Shown: positions 34,954 through 44,587, counted from the stretch's first letter. The stretch: 64,000 nucleotides of DNA from Belnapia rosea (GCF_900101615.1 NZ_FMZX01000003.1:124001-188000), one strand, 5' to 3'. Notes: a model not told the origin generated them from the sequence alone. Made by a program: numbers and translations.

Positions 34954-35901
34954 ATGGAGGATCCGAAAGCCGGCTGGGTCCGGGCGGGAGGAGCCGCAGC
35001 CTGGGCTTCGCAGGATGTCTGTGCCTGGTCCTTCGGCCCGCATCCGCAGGCCGGGGCGATCGCCACCCGTCTCCACCCCGGCTTTTCCCTGGCCGCACTG
35101 CCACGCCAGCGCCGCCGGGCACCGCCCGGAGCCGCCGAGCAGATGCGGTCCCTGCTGGCCCGCACCGTGACCAGCAAGGTCGTGCCACGCCTGCAACACA
35201 GCCTCGCCGACGACCAGCCGGAGGTCGAGCCTGGGCCGGAGGATGTCGCCGCACTGGTCGCCCTGGCCATGACCAGCGACCTGCCGACGACGATGACCTT
35301 CATCCAGGCGATCCGTGCCCGGGGCGTGGCCCTGGAGGATCTCTACCTCCAGCTCCTGGCGCCTGCGGCACGGCGCATCGGGGAGCTGTGGGAAGAGGAC
35401 CTGTGCACCTTCGTCGATGTCACCGAGGCGCTTGGGCGGCTGCAGCGTCTGCTGCAGGAGTTGAGCCCGGCCTATATCCCCCCGGCCGGCCAGTATGATC
35501 CGCGCCGCCGCGCTGCCCTGGTCGCGGCGCCGGGCGAGCAGCACAGCTTCGGCCTGGCCCTGGTGACCGAGTTCTTCCTCCAGGCGGGGTGGGAGGTATG
35601 GGCCCAGCCGGTCGCCGATGAGGCGGAGTTGCTGGCGCAGCTTCAGGGGCATTGGTTCGCGGTTCTCGGCCTGTCGGTTGCCAGGAACGAGGCGGTGACG
35701 GCGCTGCCTGGCCTGATCGCCGCGGCACGGAGGGCGTCGCGGAACCCGGCCATGGCGGTGATGGTCGGCGGGCGCGTCTTCCTCGACAATCCGGCGCTGG
35801 CCCAGGAGATCGGTGCCGATGCCACGGCGTCGGATGGGCGGCAGGCGGCCCTGCAGGCCGAAACCCTGCTTGCATTGCAGTCCCGCCCCAGGCCGGAGTA
35901 A
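34954..35901 (+). CDS. PpaA/AerR-like B12/heme-binding antirepressor
   Basis: A 315-residue protein with a central helical cap (about residues 85-175) and a C-terminal cobalamin-binding-like Rossmann domain. The cofactor motif reads APGEQHSFGLALV, with Glu195, His197 and Gly200 at the places of the B12 D-x-H-x-x-G motif. The same E-Q-H form is known from PpaA/AerR proteins. These sense light or redox through a corrinoid or heme and oppose PpsR/CrtJ. A ribosome-binding site GGGGAGGAA precedes the ATG, and a weak TTGACC-N17-AACGAT lies upstream at 34802-34830. The gene for PpsR follows after 51 bases in the same direction. Confidence 0.82.
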   Translation: MEDPKAGWVRAGGAAAWASQDVCAWSFGPHPQAGAIATRLHPGFSLAALPRQRRRAPPGAAEQMRSLLARTVTSKVVPRLQHSLADDQPEVEPGPEDVAALVALAMTSDLPTTMTFIQAIRARGVALEDLYLQLLAPAARRIGELWEEDLCTFVDVTEALGRLQRLLQELSPAYIPPAGQYDPRRRAALVAAPGEQHSFGLALVTEFFLQAGWEVWAQPVADEAELLAQLQGHWFAVLGLSVARNEAVTALPGLIAAARRASRNPAMAVMVGGRVFLDNPALAQEIGADATASDGRQAALQAETLLALQSRPRPE

Positions 35902-35952
35902 GCCTGCGATGCGGCACCACCCCGATCGGCGCAGCCAAGGAAATCCGTACCG

Positions 35953-37380
35953 GTGAGACTGTTCAGGGCCCCTGACGCATCGCTGGGCCGGCTCGACGCG
36001 GCCGAGGCAGCCTCCCTCTTCGCGCAGGCCTCCGACATCGCCCTCGTCATCGACACCCATGGGGTGATCCGTGACCTGGCGATCGCCAGCGAGGACCTGT
36101 CACGGGACCTGGGTGCCGGCGCGGACTGGCACGGCCGCCCCTGGCTCGACACCGTGACGGCCGACAGCCGCCCGAAGGTGGAGGCGCTGGTGCAGGGCAT
36201 CGCGCAGCGGCAGTCGCCGCGCTGGCGGCATGTCAACCAGGTCGCCTCGCCCGACGGCACCGTTCCCATCCTGTATTCGGCCATGCGGATCGGCGAGGCC
36301 GACCGCGCCATGGTCTTCGGCCGCGACCTGCGCCCCATGTCGCAGTTGCAGCAGCGTCTGCTCGAGGCCCAGCACTCGGCGGAGCGGGAGTATGGCCGCC
36401 TGCGCCAGGCCGAGACCCGCTACCGGCTGCTGTTCCAGCTCTCGCCCGAGCCGGTGCTGATCGCGGATGCGCCGAGCGGACGGGTGCTCGAGATGAACCC
36501 GGCGGCACAGCAGCTGCTCGGCCGGGCGGCGAAGCACCTGCCGGGGCGGCCCGTGACCGAGTTGTTCGACCGCCATGGCCAGCAGGCCGTGCGGGCGCTG
36601 CTGGTGGTCGCCAGCGGCGGCTCGGGCGCCGAGGAGGCCACCGCGGTGCTGGCTGAAGGGGCGCGCCCGGTACGCATCGCCGCCTCCCTGCTGAGGGAAG
36701 GCGGCGGCGCGGCCTTCCTGCTGCGCCTCTCGCCGGTGCAGGCGCCGGACCGGCCTGCCATGCCCCCGGCCGCGGCGACGCTGCTGACGGTGGTGCAGCG
36801 CGCGCCCGATGCCTTCGTGGTGACCGACGACCGGGGCCGGATCCTCACCGCAAACGAGGCATTCCTCGAACTGGCGCAGCTGGCCACGGAGGAGGATGCC
36901 ACGGGAGAACTGCTCGACCGCTGGCTTGGCGGCCTCGGGGCCGAGATGGAGGTGCTGGTCACCGCCCTGCGGGAGCGGGGCTCGGTTCGACTCTTCGCCG
37001 CGGCGCTGCGTGGCGAGCAGGGGGCGAGCACTGAGGTCGAGGTCTCGGCCGTCTCCGTCCTCGACAGCGGAAAGCGCCCAAGCTTCGGCTTCGCCATCCG
37101 CAACCTCGGCGCCCGTGCCAGGCCCGAGGAGGCCGGTCGGGAGCCGCTGCGTTCGGTCGATGAGATCAAGGAGCTGATCGGCCGGGTGCCGCTGAAGCAG
37201 CTGGTCCAGGAAGCGGCCACCATCATCGAGCGGCTTTGCATCGAAGCCGCCCTCCGGCTCACCGGGGACAACCGCGCCCGGGCCGCCGAGATGCTGGGCC
37301 TGTCCCGCCAGAGCCTCTACGACAAGCTGCACCGCTACGGCCTCGGCAACCTCGACGCGAAGGGCGGCGAGGGAGGATAG
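35953..37380 (+). CDS. ppsR: PpsR/CrtJ-type transcriptional repressor of photosynthesis genes
   Basis: A 475-residue regulator with GTG start. An N-terminal PAS-like region covers residues 15-125, a glutamine-rich linker helix (SQLQQRLLEAQHSAEREYG) follows, then PAS domains near 150-260 and 275-395. A Fis-type helix-turn-helix ends it (DNRARAAEMLGLSRQSLYDK, then LHRYGL). This is the full PpsR/CrtJ layout. The only cysteine in the protein is Cys429, in ERLCIEAAL just before the DNA-binding helices. The family binds TGT-N12-ACA sites and represses bacteriochlorophyll, carotenoid and light-harvesting genes under oxygen. None of those genes is in the window. Confidence 0.88.
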   Translation: MRLFRAPDASLGRLDAAEAASLFAQASDIALVIDTHGVIRDLAIASEDLSRDLGAGADWHGRPWLDTVTADSRPKVEALVQGIAQRQSPRWRHVNQVASPDGTVPILYSAMRIGEADRAMVFGRDLRPMSQLQQRLLEAQHSAEREYGRLRQAETRYRLLFQLSPEPVLIADAPSGRVLEMNPAAQQLLGRAAKHLPGRPVTELFDRHGQQAVRALLVVASGGSGAEEATAVLAEGARPVRIAASLLREGGGAAFLLRLSPVQAPDRPAMPPAAATLLTVVQRAPDAFVVTDDRGRILTANEAFLELAQLATEEDATGELLDRWLGGLGAEMEVLVTALRERGSVRLFAAALRGEQGASTEVEVSAVSVLDSGKRPSFGFAIRNLGARARPEEAGREPLRSVDEIKELIGRVPLKQLVQEAATIIERLCIEAALRLTGDNRARAAEMLGLSRQSLYDKLHRYGLGNLDAKGGEGG

Positions 37381-37400
37381 GCCCCTGCGCCGTCTCCGCC

Positions 37401-39137
37401 TCAGCGCGGCAGCAGGTTGGTCTTCGCGAGGTCGATCACCTCATCCCCGCGCCCGCTCATCACGGCCCGGAGCAGCCACAGGCTGAAGCCCTTCACCTGT
37501 TCCAGCCCGATGGTCGGCGGCATGGACAGCTCCTGCGTCGCCGTCACCACGTCGAGCAGGGCCGGACCGTCATGGCGCAGCACCTCCTCGACCGCGCCGG
37601 GCAGGTCGCCCGGATCCTCGACCCGGATCGCATGGATGCCCATGGCGCGGGCCATGGCCGCGAAATCCGGGTTCTGCAGATCCGTCCCCGTCTCGACGAA
37701 GCCCGAGGCCTTCATCTCGAGAGCCACGAAGCCGAGCGTGCCGTTGTTGTAGATCACCACCTTCACCGGCAGCTTCTGCTGCGTGAGCGTGATCAGGTCG
37801 CCCATCAACATGGTGAAGCCGCCATCGCCGGAGAGGGAGATCACCTGCCGATCGGGCTGCGCCGCCTGGATGCCGATCGCCTGCGGCATGGCGTTCGCCA
37901 TGGAGCCATGCACCAGCGAGCCGACCAGGCGCCGGCGGCCGGTCATGGCGAGGTAGCGCGCGGCCCAGATGGTCGGGGTCCCGACATCGAAGGTGAAGGC
38001 CGCATCCTCCGCCGCCGCCTCGCTGATCAGCCGGGTGAGGTATTGCGGATGGATGGGCTTCCGCCCCGGCGTGCCCTGCGCCAGCTCATCGAGGCCCTTC
38101 CGCACCCGACGATAGCGCGCCAGGCTCTCATCCAGGTGCCGCCGGTCCGACTTGATGCGGAGCCTGGGCAGCAGCGCCGCCAGGGTCGCGCCGACATCGC
38201 CGACCAGCCCGAGCTCGAGCCTTGCCCGCCGGCCGAGCTGCTCCGGCCTGATATCGACCTGCGCGATGCGGACATCCTTCGGCAGGAACTGCTTGTAGGG
38301 GAAGTCGGTACCCAGCATCAGCAGCACGTCGCAGGCATGCATCGCCTCATAGCCCGAGGAGAAGCCGATGAAGCCGGTCATCCCGACGTCATAGGGGTTG
38401 TCGTACTCGACATGCTCCTTGCCGCCGAGCGCATGGACGATCGGGCTCTTGAGCGCCTCCGCCACCTCCATGAGCGGCGCATGGGCGCCGGCGCAGCCGC
38501 GGCCGCAGAACAGGGTCACCCGGTCGAAGCCATTGAGCAGCCTGGCCAGCGCATCGATCTCGGCGGCCGCCGGCTGCACCACGGGGGAGGGCGGGAGAAG
38601 CCCGGCCACGGGCGAGACACCGCGCTTCGGCGCGGCCAGCAGCGCCACGTCGCCCGGGATCACGACGACCGCAACGCCGCGCAGCCCGACCGCCGCCCGG
38701 ATCGCATTCTCCAGGATGAAGGGCATCTGCCGCGGGTCCGACACGGTCTCGCAATAGACGCTGCATTCCTGGAACAGGCTCTGCGGATGCGTCTCCTGGA
38801 AATAGCCGCTGCCGATCTCGGCCGAGGGGATGTGCGCGGCGATGGCCAGCACCGGCGTGCGGCTGCGCTGCGCATCATACAGCCCATTGATGAGATGCAG
38901 GTTGCCCGGCCCGCAGGAGCCCGCGCAGGCCGCGAGCCGGCCCGTCACCTGCGCCTCGCCGGAGGCGGCGAAGGCGGCGGCCTCCTCGTGGCGCATATGG
39001 ACCCAGTCGATGCGGCCACGCTGGCGCAGCGCATCGGTGATCCCGTTGAGGCTGTCACCGACAACCCCATAGATCCGCTCGACGCCGGCGGCCTCCAGCG
39101 TCTCGACAAACAGCTCGGCGACGGTGCTGGTGGACAT
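37401..39137 (-). CDS. poxB: Pyruvate dehydrogenase (quinone) / pyruvate oxidase, ThDP-dependent
   Basis: A 578-residue ThDP enzyme close to the 572 residues of E. coli PoxB. The catalytic glutamate is in [15 protein letters not shown]. The ThDP pyrophosphate motif is [16 protein letters not shown] running to VIYNN. The C terminus ([20 protein letters not shown]) matches the PoxB region that includes the membrane-activation tail. It decarboxylates pyruvate to acetate and CO2 and passes electrons to quinone at the inner membrane. The ATG at 39137 is used; the frame upstream is open but unlike the family. A broken exporter gene lies 10 bases before it on the same strand. Confidence 0.9.
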   Translation of the reverse strand: MSTSTVAELFVETLEAAGVERIYGVVGDSLNGITDALRQRGRIDWVHMRHEEAAAFAASGEAQVTGRLAACAGSCGPGNLHLINGLYDAQRSRTPVLAIAAHIPSAEIGSGYFQETHPQSLFQECSVYCETVSDPRQMPFILENAIRAAVGLRGVAVVVIPGDVALLAAPKRGVSPVAGLLPPSPVVQPAAAEIDALARLLNGFDRVTLFCGRGCAGAHAPLMEVAEALKSPIVHALGGKEHVEYDNPYDVGMTGFIGFSSGYEAMHACDVLLMLGTDFPYKQFLPKDVRIAQVDIRPEQLGRRARLELGLVGDVGATLAALLPRLRIKSDRRHLDESLARYRRVRKGLDELAQGTPGRKPIHPQYLTRLISEAAAEDAAFTFDVGTPTIWAARYLAMTGRRRLVGSLVHGSMANAMPQAIGIQAAQPDRQVISLSGDGGFTMLMGDLITLTQQKLPVKVVIYNNGTLGFVALEMKASGFVETGTDLQNPDFAAMARAMGIHAIRVEDPGDLPGAVEEVLRHDGPALLDVVTATQELSMPPTIGLEQVKGFSLWLLRAVMSGRGDEVIDLAKTNLLPR

Positions 39138-39147
39138 GGGTTTCCTT

Positions 39148-39475
39148 TCAGTGCGGTTTCGGCCCGGCGGCGGGCGCCGTCGACACGGGCACCGCCCTGG
39201 GAACGAAGGCGGCGAGCAGCCAGCACATCGCGGCAGCGATGGCCGTGGCGCTGAACCCATCGATATAGGCAAGCACCGAGGCCTGACGGCTCACGGCATT
39301 GCCCAGGAGCCTGAGCGCCTGCGCCGCCGCCTCGCCCTCGTCGGCGATGCGCGAACCGACGACCCGGCCATAGGCCAGCAGGCGGTCCACGGTATTGTCC
39401 GCCTGTGCTTCGACATGCAGGCCGGGCAGGTTGGAATGGACCTGCTCGCGCATCCGCACGAAGGTGCCGGGTCTG
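39148..39475 (-). pseudogene. C-terminal remnant of a DHA2/EmrB-type MFS drug exporter
   Basis: The minus strand reads FVRMREQVHSNLPGLHV, then [20 protein letters not shown] and a final hydrophobic helix ([14 protein letters not shown]) before a stop at 39148. This is the pattern of the last periplasmic loop and last helix of 14-span DHA2 exporters (HSNL motif, RQA-x-x-x-A-Y-D/I-D). The preceding 13 helices are missing; upstream sequence (39476-39746) codes nothing recognisable on this strand. The relic sits 10 bases upstream of poxB, so poxB may once have been transcribed with it. Confidence 0.7.
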
Positions 39476-39746
39476 GGTCTGCCCGGCACCGCGCCGGCAT
39501 CGTGCCGCGCGGTCGTATGGCGATCGGTCTGCGTGATGCCATGACATGCCTGCGCTTCGCTGCATTGCACGGCGAGGCCAAGGCCGTGTGGCCTTGCGCA
39601 GCTTGCATGCCCGTCCTGTTGTTTGGATGGATCGAAGGAGGCGTCGCCTTCCTCAGCCGTTTCCATGCCGGCACGGATGCGGATTGCGCATTGGATGCGG
39701 CGAAACGAACTGCCCAGTGCAGCCGACTGATGCTAAGGATGCAGGC

Positions 39747-41543
39747 ATGCTCGAAACGCTCGTCATCCTGCTCGGTGCGACGGCCATCGCCGTGCACATC
39801 TCCCGCCGGCTGGGCTTCGGCAGTATCCTTGGCTATCTGGTCGCCGGCGTCGCCATAGGGCCTGACGGGTTCAGGCTGATCTCCGATGTCGAGCAGATCG
39901 CCCATGTCTCGGAGCTGGGCGTGGTGATGCTGCTGTTCCTCATCGGGCTCGAGCTGCGGCCGCAGCGGCTCTGGGCATTGCGCAAGCCGGTCTTCGGCCT
40001 GGGCTTCGGGCAGATGCTGCCGACCGCCGCGGCCATTACCGTTCTGGCACATTTGGGCGGGCTGCACTGGACCGGTGCCGCCGTGCTCGGCGCGGGCCTT
40101 GCGCTGTCCTCCACCGCCATCGTGCTGCCGATGCTGGGCGAGCGGGGGTTGCTATCCTCATCCGCCGGGCGCGACAGCTTCGCCGTGCTGTTGTTTCAGG
40201 ATATCGCCTTCATTCCGCTCGTCGCATTGGTGCCGATCCTGGCCGATGGCGAGATCCCGCGCAGCATGCCCTGGCTCGAGGTGTTGCGCGGCCTCGGCGT
40301 CATTGCGGCCATCCTGGTCGGCGGCTGGCTGCTCGTGCCGCGCATCTTCCGCGCCGTCGGTGGTGCGCAGACGCCGGAGCTCTTCACCGCCATTTCGCTG
40401 CTTGTCGTCGCCGGGGCGGCGGCGCTGGCGGGCTGGGGCGGGCTCTCGATGTCGCTTGGCGCCTTCACCGCCGGCGTGCTGCTGTCGGATTCCGAATACC
40501 GGCATGAGCTCCAGGCGGATATCGAGCCGTTCCAGGGCTTGCTGCTGGGGTTCTTCTTCACGTCGGTCGGGATGGGCGTCGATCTCGACCTGGCGCTCGA
40601 TCATCCGCTGCACGTCGCCCTCGCGGTCCTGGCCCTCGTTACAGTGAAGGTGATCGTGAACTTCCTGCTCGGCCTCAGCCGGCGCCGCGACACGCAGACC
40701 GCGTTACGCTTCGCCCTGGCCCTGCCGCAGGGCAGCGAATTCGGCTTCGTCCTGTTCGGCGCGGCGGTGGCGAATGGGGCGCTGCTGCAATCCCATGCCG
40801 ACTTCGCCACCTTGACGATCGCCCTGTCGATGATCCTGTCGCCCGTGCTCTTCGCGGCGTCGGAGCGCCTCCTCATCCCCCGGCTCCTGCCACCGCAGCA
40901 GGAGACGGCCTATGACGTGATCGAGGAGGAGGAGGCACCGGTCATCATCTGCGGCTTCGGCCGTATCGGCCAGATCGTCAGCCGGGTGCTGCACATGCAG
41001 CGCATCCCCTTCGTCGCCCTCGACAAGAGCTCCGAGCAGATCGAGGTGGTGCGGCGCTTCGGGGGCAAGGTCTATTTCGGCAATCCGGTCCGCGAGGATG
41101 TGCTGCGCGCGGCCGGGGCGGAGCAGGCGAAGCTGCTGGTGATCGCACTGGACGATACGGAGGAAGCCCTGGCCCTGGCCGAGATGGCGGGGCGGCATTT
41201 CCCGCATCTCGTCATCCTGGCCCGGGCACGCAACCGGCGGCATGCGCATCTCCTGATGGACCGCAACGTCACGCGGATCGTGCGGGAGACGTTCTTCTCC
41301 AGTCTCAAGCTGTCGGAGATGGCGATGGAGGCGCTGGGTATCCCGCCCGATGAGATCGAGCGTGCGATCCGCGTCTTCCGCGAGCATGACGAACGCCAGC
41401 TCCGCATGAGCCATGCGATCTACATGGATGAGGACCGGCTGATCCAGAGCACCCGCGAGGCGGCACAGGAATTGGCGGAGCTCCTCGAAGCCGATCGCAA
41501 GCCGGCGACGGCGCGGACGGTGGAGCAGTCGACGCCAGCCTGA
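39747..41543 (+). CDS. Kef-type monovalent cation:proton antiporter (CPA2) with TrkA-N domain
   Basis: A 598-residue CPA2 antiporter. The first about 380 residues form 12-13 membrane helices (LGYLVAGVAIGPDGF, LFLIGLELRP, ALSSTAIVLPML and FFFTSVGMGVDL are the typical signatures). The C-terminal RCK/TrkA-N domain starts with IICGFGRIGQIVSRVL, a Rossmann NAD-binding turn. Ancillary soluble sequence of about 80 residues ends it. Such proteins exchange K+ (or Na+) for protons and are gated by nucleotides or glutathione adducts. This one could be KefB/C-like or YbaL/RosB-like; no KefF/G partner gene is adjacent. Confidence 0.9.
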   Translation: MLETLVILLGATAIAVHISRRLGFGSILGYLVAGVAIGPDGFRLISDVEQIAHVSELGVVMLLFLIGLELRPQRLWALRKPVFGLGFGQMLPTAAAITVLAHLGGLHWTGAAVLGAGLALSSTAIVLPMLGERGLLSSSAGRDSFAVLLFQDIAFIPLVALVPILADGEIPRSMPWLEVLRGLGVIAAILVGGWLLVPRIFRAVGGAQTPELFTAISLLVVAGAAALAGWGGLSMSLGAFTAGVLLSDSEYRHELQADIEPFQGLLLGFFFTSVGMGVDLDLALDHPLHVALAVLALVTVKVIVNFLLGLSRRRDTQTALRFALALPQGSEFGFVLFGAAVANGALLQSHADFATLTIALSMILSPVLFAASERLLIPRLLPPQQETAYDVIEEEEAPVIICGFGRIGQIVSRVLHMQRIPFVALDKSSEQIEVVRRFGGKVYFGNPVREDVLRAAGAEQAKLLVIALDDTEEALALAEMAGRHFPHLVILARARNRRHAHLLMDRNVTRIVRETFFSSLKLSEMAMEALGIPPDEIERAIRVFREHDERQLRMSHAIYMDEDRLIQSTREAAQELAELLEADRKPATARTVEQSTPA

Positions 41544-41574
41544 CGCCGGAAGGCGCCAGCCCAGGGCGGCGTCA
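41541..41574. terminator. Inverted repeat formed by two convergent stop regions
   Basis: TGACGCC (41541-41547) and GGCGTCA (41568-41574) are perfectly complementary across 20 bases. The first includes the antiporter stop TGA and the second includes the stop codon of the convergent histidine kinase. No T-run follows, so termination is only possible, not assured. Confidence 0.35.
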
Positions 41575-43500
41575 GGCCGGCTCCTGCACCGCGAGCGGCA
41601 GATGGACGAGGATCAGGGCGCCGGCACCGGCTGGTTGCCCGATGCCGATGCGCCCCTCATGTGCAAGCACGGTCGAGCGCCCAACCGACAGGCCGAGCCC
41701 CATGCCATCCTGGCGCGTGGTGAAGAAGGCATCGAAGGCACGCTGCTCGCACTCCGCCGCGAAGCCGGGGCCGGTATCCCTCACCGCAATCTCGGCCTCG
41801 CCGCCGATGACCCTCGAGGTGATGACGATCCGCCGCTGTCCCGGCGGCGTGGCCTGCATCGCCTGCAACGCATTCGTCGCCAGATTGATGAGGAGCTGCT
41901 GCAGCAGCACGCGGTCGCCGCGGAGCATCACGCCCGGCGCCAGGTTCAGCTGCAGCGCCGTCCCGCTCTCCAGGATGTCGCGGCGGATCAGGTGCATCGC
42001 ATCCCGGATCAGCGCGGCGAGGTCGATCAGCATATGCTCGGGCTCGGCCTTGGCCAGCAGCCGCCGGACGCGCCGCACGACTTCCCCGCCATGATGCGCG
42101 GCCGTCAGCACGTCCTCGATGGCGGTGCGGGCCTCCTGCATCTCCGGCGGGTCACGGGAGAGCCAGCGCCGCGCCGCATCCGCATAGGCCCGGATCGCCG
42201 AGAGGGGCTGGTTCACTTCATGGGCGATGGCGGCTGAGAGCTCCCCCATGGTGGCCACCCGCGTCGTGCGGTCGAGTTCCGCCCGCATGCGCTCGAGCGC
42301 CGTCTCCATCCGCTTGCGCTCGGTGACATCGAGGACGCTGCCCTGGATGCGGTCGAGCCCCTTGCCGCCCGGCGGGAAGTTCAGCGCGACGATGATGTCC
42401 ACCTCCCCGCCCTGAGCCGAACGCAGCGTGGCCTCCGAGACGAAGGCCGGGTGCCCCTCGTCGATCGCTATCAGGCAACGGGCGAAGCTCTGGTCCGTCT
42501 CCGGCAGGAAGTCCGATAGATGCGAGAAGAACATCTCCTTGCTGGGAACGCCCAGCATCCGCAGCGCCGTGGCGTTCACATTGGTGACCCGCACCATCCG
42601 CCGCGTCTCGGCGACGAAATCCGGGTGCTCCGCCAGGTAGCGGTGCATATCCGTGACGCCATCGGCCCGCAGCGCCTCGAGCGCCTGCCTGACCGGGCGG
42701 AAGTCGTGTTCCCAGATGCCGACGGGAAGTGTCTCGAAGATGGTGCGGTACCGCTCCTCGCTCGCCGCCAAGGCCGCCGCGGCAGCCTCGCGCGCGGTGA
42801 CATCGGTATTGGTTTCAAGGATGGCGGCGGGCCGTCCCTTGCGGTCCCGCTGCAACTGCCAGCGGCTGGAGACCACCACCGTCTCGCCGGTCCGCCGCTG
42901 CTGCTCCAGCAGCCCCTCCCAGCAGCCGTCGCGCAGCAGGGCCTCCCGGACTGCCTCCATCGGCGCCGGGAAGCGGCTGCCGAGCAACGCATGGTGGTCC
43001 CGGCCGAGGATCTGCGCACCGGGCCAGCCATAGAGCGCCTCGGCCCCCCGGTTCCAGAACAACACCTGGTTCGCCATGTCGCGCAGGACGATCGCATCTG
43101 CGGTCACGTCCAGCAGGCGGGCCTGGGCCCGGTGGATCTGCCGGGCGGCCAGGTTGCGGAGGGTCAGCACGGCGGTGACGCTGACCGCGGCCAGGCTGAA
43201 CAGGAAGCGCAGCAGTGCCGAGGGTTCCAGCTGCAGGCCGTGGTTGAGCGAGTAGCTCACGACGGTGAGTGCCACGCAGGCGGCCGCCACGGCCATCACG
43301 CCCCGTCGCGGCAGGCCATCGCCTGCCACCATGAGCACCAGCGCGTAGAGAACGGCGACGGCGCTGGCGAGCTCGGTGAAGGTGTCGATCACGAAGATCA
43401 GCGCTGACAGCAGGAGGATCACCGCAACGCGCGGGCGCATCCAGGCATGGAGGCCACCATCCTCGCCCGCGGGCAACAGCTCGATGAGCCTCCGATTCAT
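41572..43500 (-). CDS. Membrane-bound PAS sensor histidine kinase
   Basis: A 642-residue kinase. The N terminus has about four membrane spans (VILLLSALIFVIDTF, ELASAVAVLYALVLMV, VMAVAAACVALTVVSY and LFSLAAVSVTAVLTL) with little periplasmic sequence. A first PAS domain starts at LLDVTADAIVLRDMANQ, and a second at SEERYRTIFETLPVGIWEHD. The HisKA box has His427 in AIAHEVNQPLSAIRAY, the N box is INLATNALQAM, and the G boxes are DTGPGF and GMGLGLSVGRS. The intact motifs mean it should autophosphorylate. It is divergent from the FixJ-like regulator gene at 43967, its most likely partner. Confidence 0.92.
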   Translation of the reverse strand: MNRRLIELLPAGEDGGLHAWMRPRVAVILLLSALIFVIDTFTELASAVAVLYALVLMVAGDGLPRRGVMAVAAACVALTVVSYSLNHGLQLEPSALLRFLFSLAAVSVTAVLTLRNLAARQIHRAQARLLDVTADAIVLRDMANQVLFWNRGAEALYGWPGAQILGRDHHALLGSRFPAPMEAVREALLRDGCWEGLLEQQRRTGETVVVSSRWQLQRDRKGRPAAILETNTDVTAREAAAAALAASEERYRTIFETLPVGIWEHDFRPVRQALEALRADGVTDMHRYLAEHPDFVAETRRMVRVTNVNATALRMLGVPSKEMFFSHLSDFLPETDQSFARCLIAIDEGHPAFVSEATLRSAQGGEVDIIVALNFPPGGKGLDRIQGSVLDVTERKRMETALERMRAELDRTTRVATMGELSAAIAHEVNQPLSAIRAYADAARRWLSRDPPEMQEARTAIEDVLTAAHHGGEVVRRVRRLLAKAEPEHMLIDLAALIRDAMHLIRRDILESGTALQLNLAPGVMLRGDRVLLQQLLINLATNALQAMQATPPGQRRIVITSRVIGGEAEIAVRDTGPGFAAECEQRAFDAFFTTRQDGMGLGLSVGRSTVLAHEGRIGIGQPAGAGALILVHLPLAVQEPA

Positions 43501-43966
43501 TCCCTATCCTTGGTCAGGCCCGGGACGCCATCGCCGGTTTAGGTTGCGCCCGGCTCCGGGCCTAGACATACGATCGTATAGCCCGCCCTCAGCCCCGTAT
43601 CGCACCCATGGTCAGGACGTGCCGTACCACTCGGGGCCCAGATGGACGCAGCGCGCCTCCTGCCTGCAATCGCGCCGGCCAGGCCCTGGCGAAGGCCAGG
43701 AGGCCGGTGCCGGGTTGCTCGCGCGGCGAGTGGCGAGGCCGAGGAGGCGATCGGCGCCATGCATCCTCCCCTGATCCATCCTGCTGCCTCCCTGACGCCG
43801 TGCAGATAAGGCGGCTGGCTGCCATGCCTCTTGTCGGGCGCGGCCGGAATTGACCGATCCGGACATCGTCACCCGGCCGCGTTCCGGGTGGGCATTTGCG
43901 GAACGAGGCTGGGGTCCGCTATCCATCATCCGGCCGTCATGGGCCGCCGCAGCCATGGGAAGGGCG
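43501..43966. other. 466-base intergenic region between histidine kinase and FixJ-like regulator
   Basis: No gene of either strand has family resemblance or a convincing ribosome-binding site here. It contains two symmetric elements near the kinase start: GCCCGG-CT-CCGGGC (43548-43561) and the palindrome ATACGATCGTAT (43568-43579). The half nearer the regulator has none. It probably holds both divergent promoters, but no clear -35/-10 pair could be picked. Confidence 0.5.
43568..43579. promoter_or_regulatory. 12-bp perfect palindrome upstream of the histidine kinase gene
   Basis: ATACGATCGTAT is self-complementary and lies 68 bases before the kinase ATG at 43500, next to a second inverted repeat (43548-43561). 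It is AT-rich against the local GC-rich background. A regulator site is possible; the binding protein is unknown. Confidence 0.35.
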
Positions 43967-44587
43967 ATGGACGAGGAGCAGCCGCTGGTTCTGGTTGTGG
44001 ATGACGATGCCAAGGTGCGCCGCGCCGTGGACGGGCTGCTGCGCTCGGTCGGCCATGCCACGGCGCTCTACGACAGCGCGCAGGAACTGCTCGACACACC
44101 CTTGCCGGCGCGGGTCGGCTGCATCGTCATGGATGTGCGCATCCCCCGCATGAGCGGCCTGGAATTCCAGGCGCGCCTCGCCGAGCGTGGCGAGCATCCG
44201 CCCATCATCTTCATCACCGGCTATGGCGACATCCCGATGAGCGTGCGGGCGATGAAGGCCGGTGCGGTGGATTTCCTGGTCAAGCCATTCCGTGACCAGG
44301 ACATGCTGGATGCCGTGGATTCAGCGTTGGCGAAGAACAGCGAGCGGCGCCGTGCCCAGGACTCCGTCGCCGCGGCCAAGGCGCTCCATGCCACGCTGAC
44401 GCCACGCGAGCAGCAGGTGATGGCACTGGTCACCCAGGGCCTCATGAACAAGCAGGTGGCCGGCAAGCTTGGCCTGAGCGAGATCACGGTGAAGCTGCAC
44501 CGCGCCAGCCTGATGCGGAAGCTGGAGGTGCGCACCCTCGCCGACCTCGTGCGCCTGGCGCAGGTGATGGGCGTCGGTCCGTCCTGA
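43967..44587 (+). CDS. FixJ-like response regulator with LuxR-type DNA-binding domain
   Basis: A 206-residue regulator. The receiver has the acidic pair in VVDDDAKVRR, the phosphate-accepting Asp56 in IVMDVRIPRMSG, Thr in FITGYGD and Lys in FLVKPFRDQDM. The output domain is a GerE/LuxR helix-turn-helix (TPREQQVMALVTQGLMNKQV, then AGKLGLSEITVKLHRASLM). The frame is open 39 codons upstream, but the ATG at 43967 has GGGAAGGG before it and starts directly at the receiver. It precedes a lone receiver gene and the giant kinase gene on the same strand and is divergent from the membrane kinase. Confidence 0.9.
   Translation: MDEEQPLVLVVDDDAKVRRAVDGLLRSVGHATALYDSAQELLDTPLPARVGCIVMDVRIPRMSGLEFQARLAERGEHPPIIFITGYGDIPMSVRAMKAGAVDFLVKPFRDQDMLDAVDSALAKNSERRRAQDSVAAAKALHATLTPREQQVMALVTQGLMNKQVAGKLGLSEITVKLHRASLMRKLEVRTLADLVRLAQVMGVGPS

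Noticed and set aside
39476-39746. Upstream half of the DHA2 exporter in another frame
   Set aside because: I looked for helix-like hydrophobic stretches on the minus strand and found none in any frame. The exporter's remaining part is truly missing.
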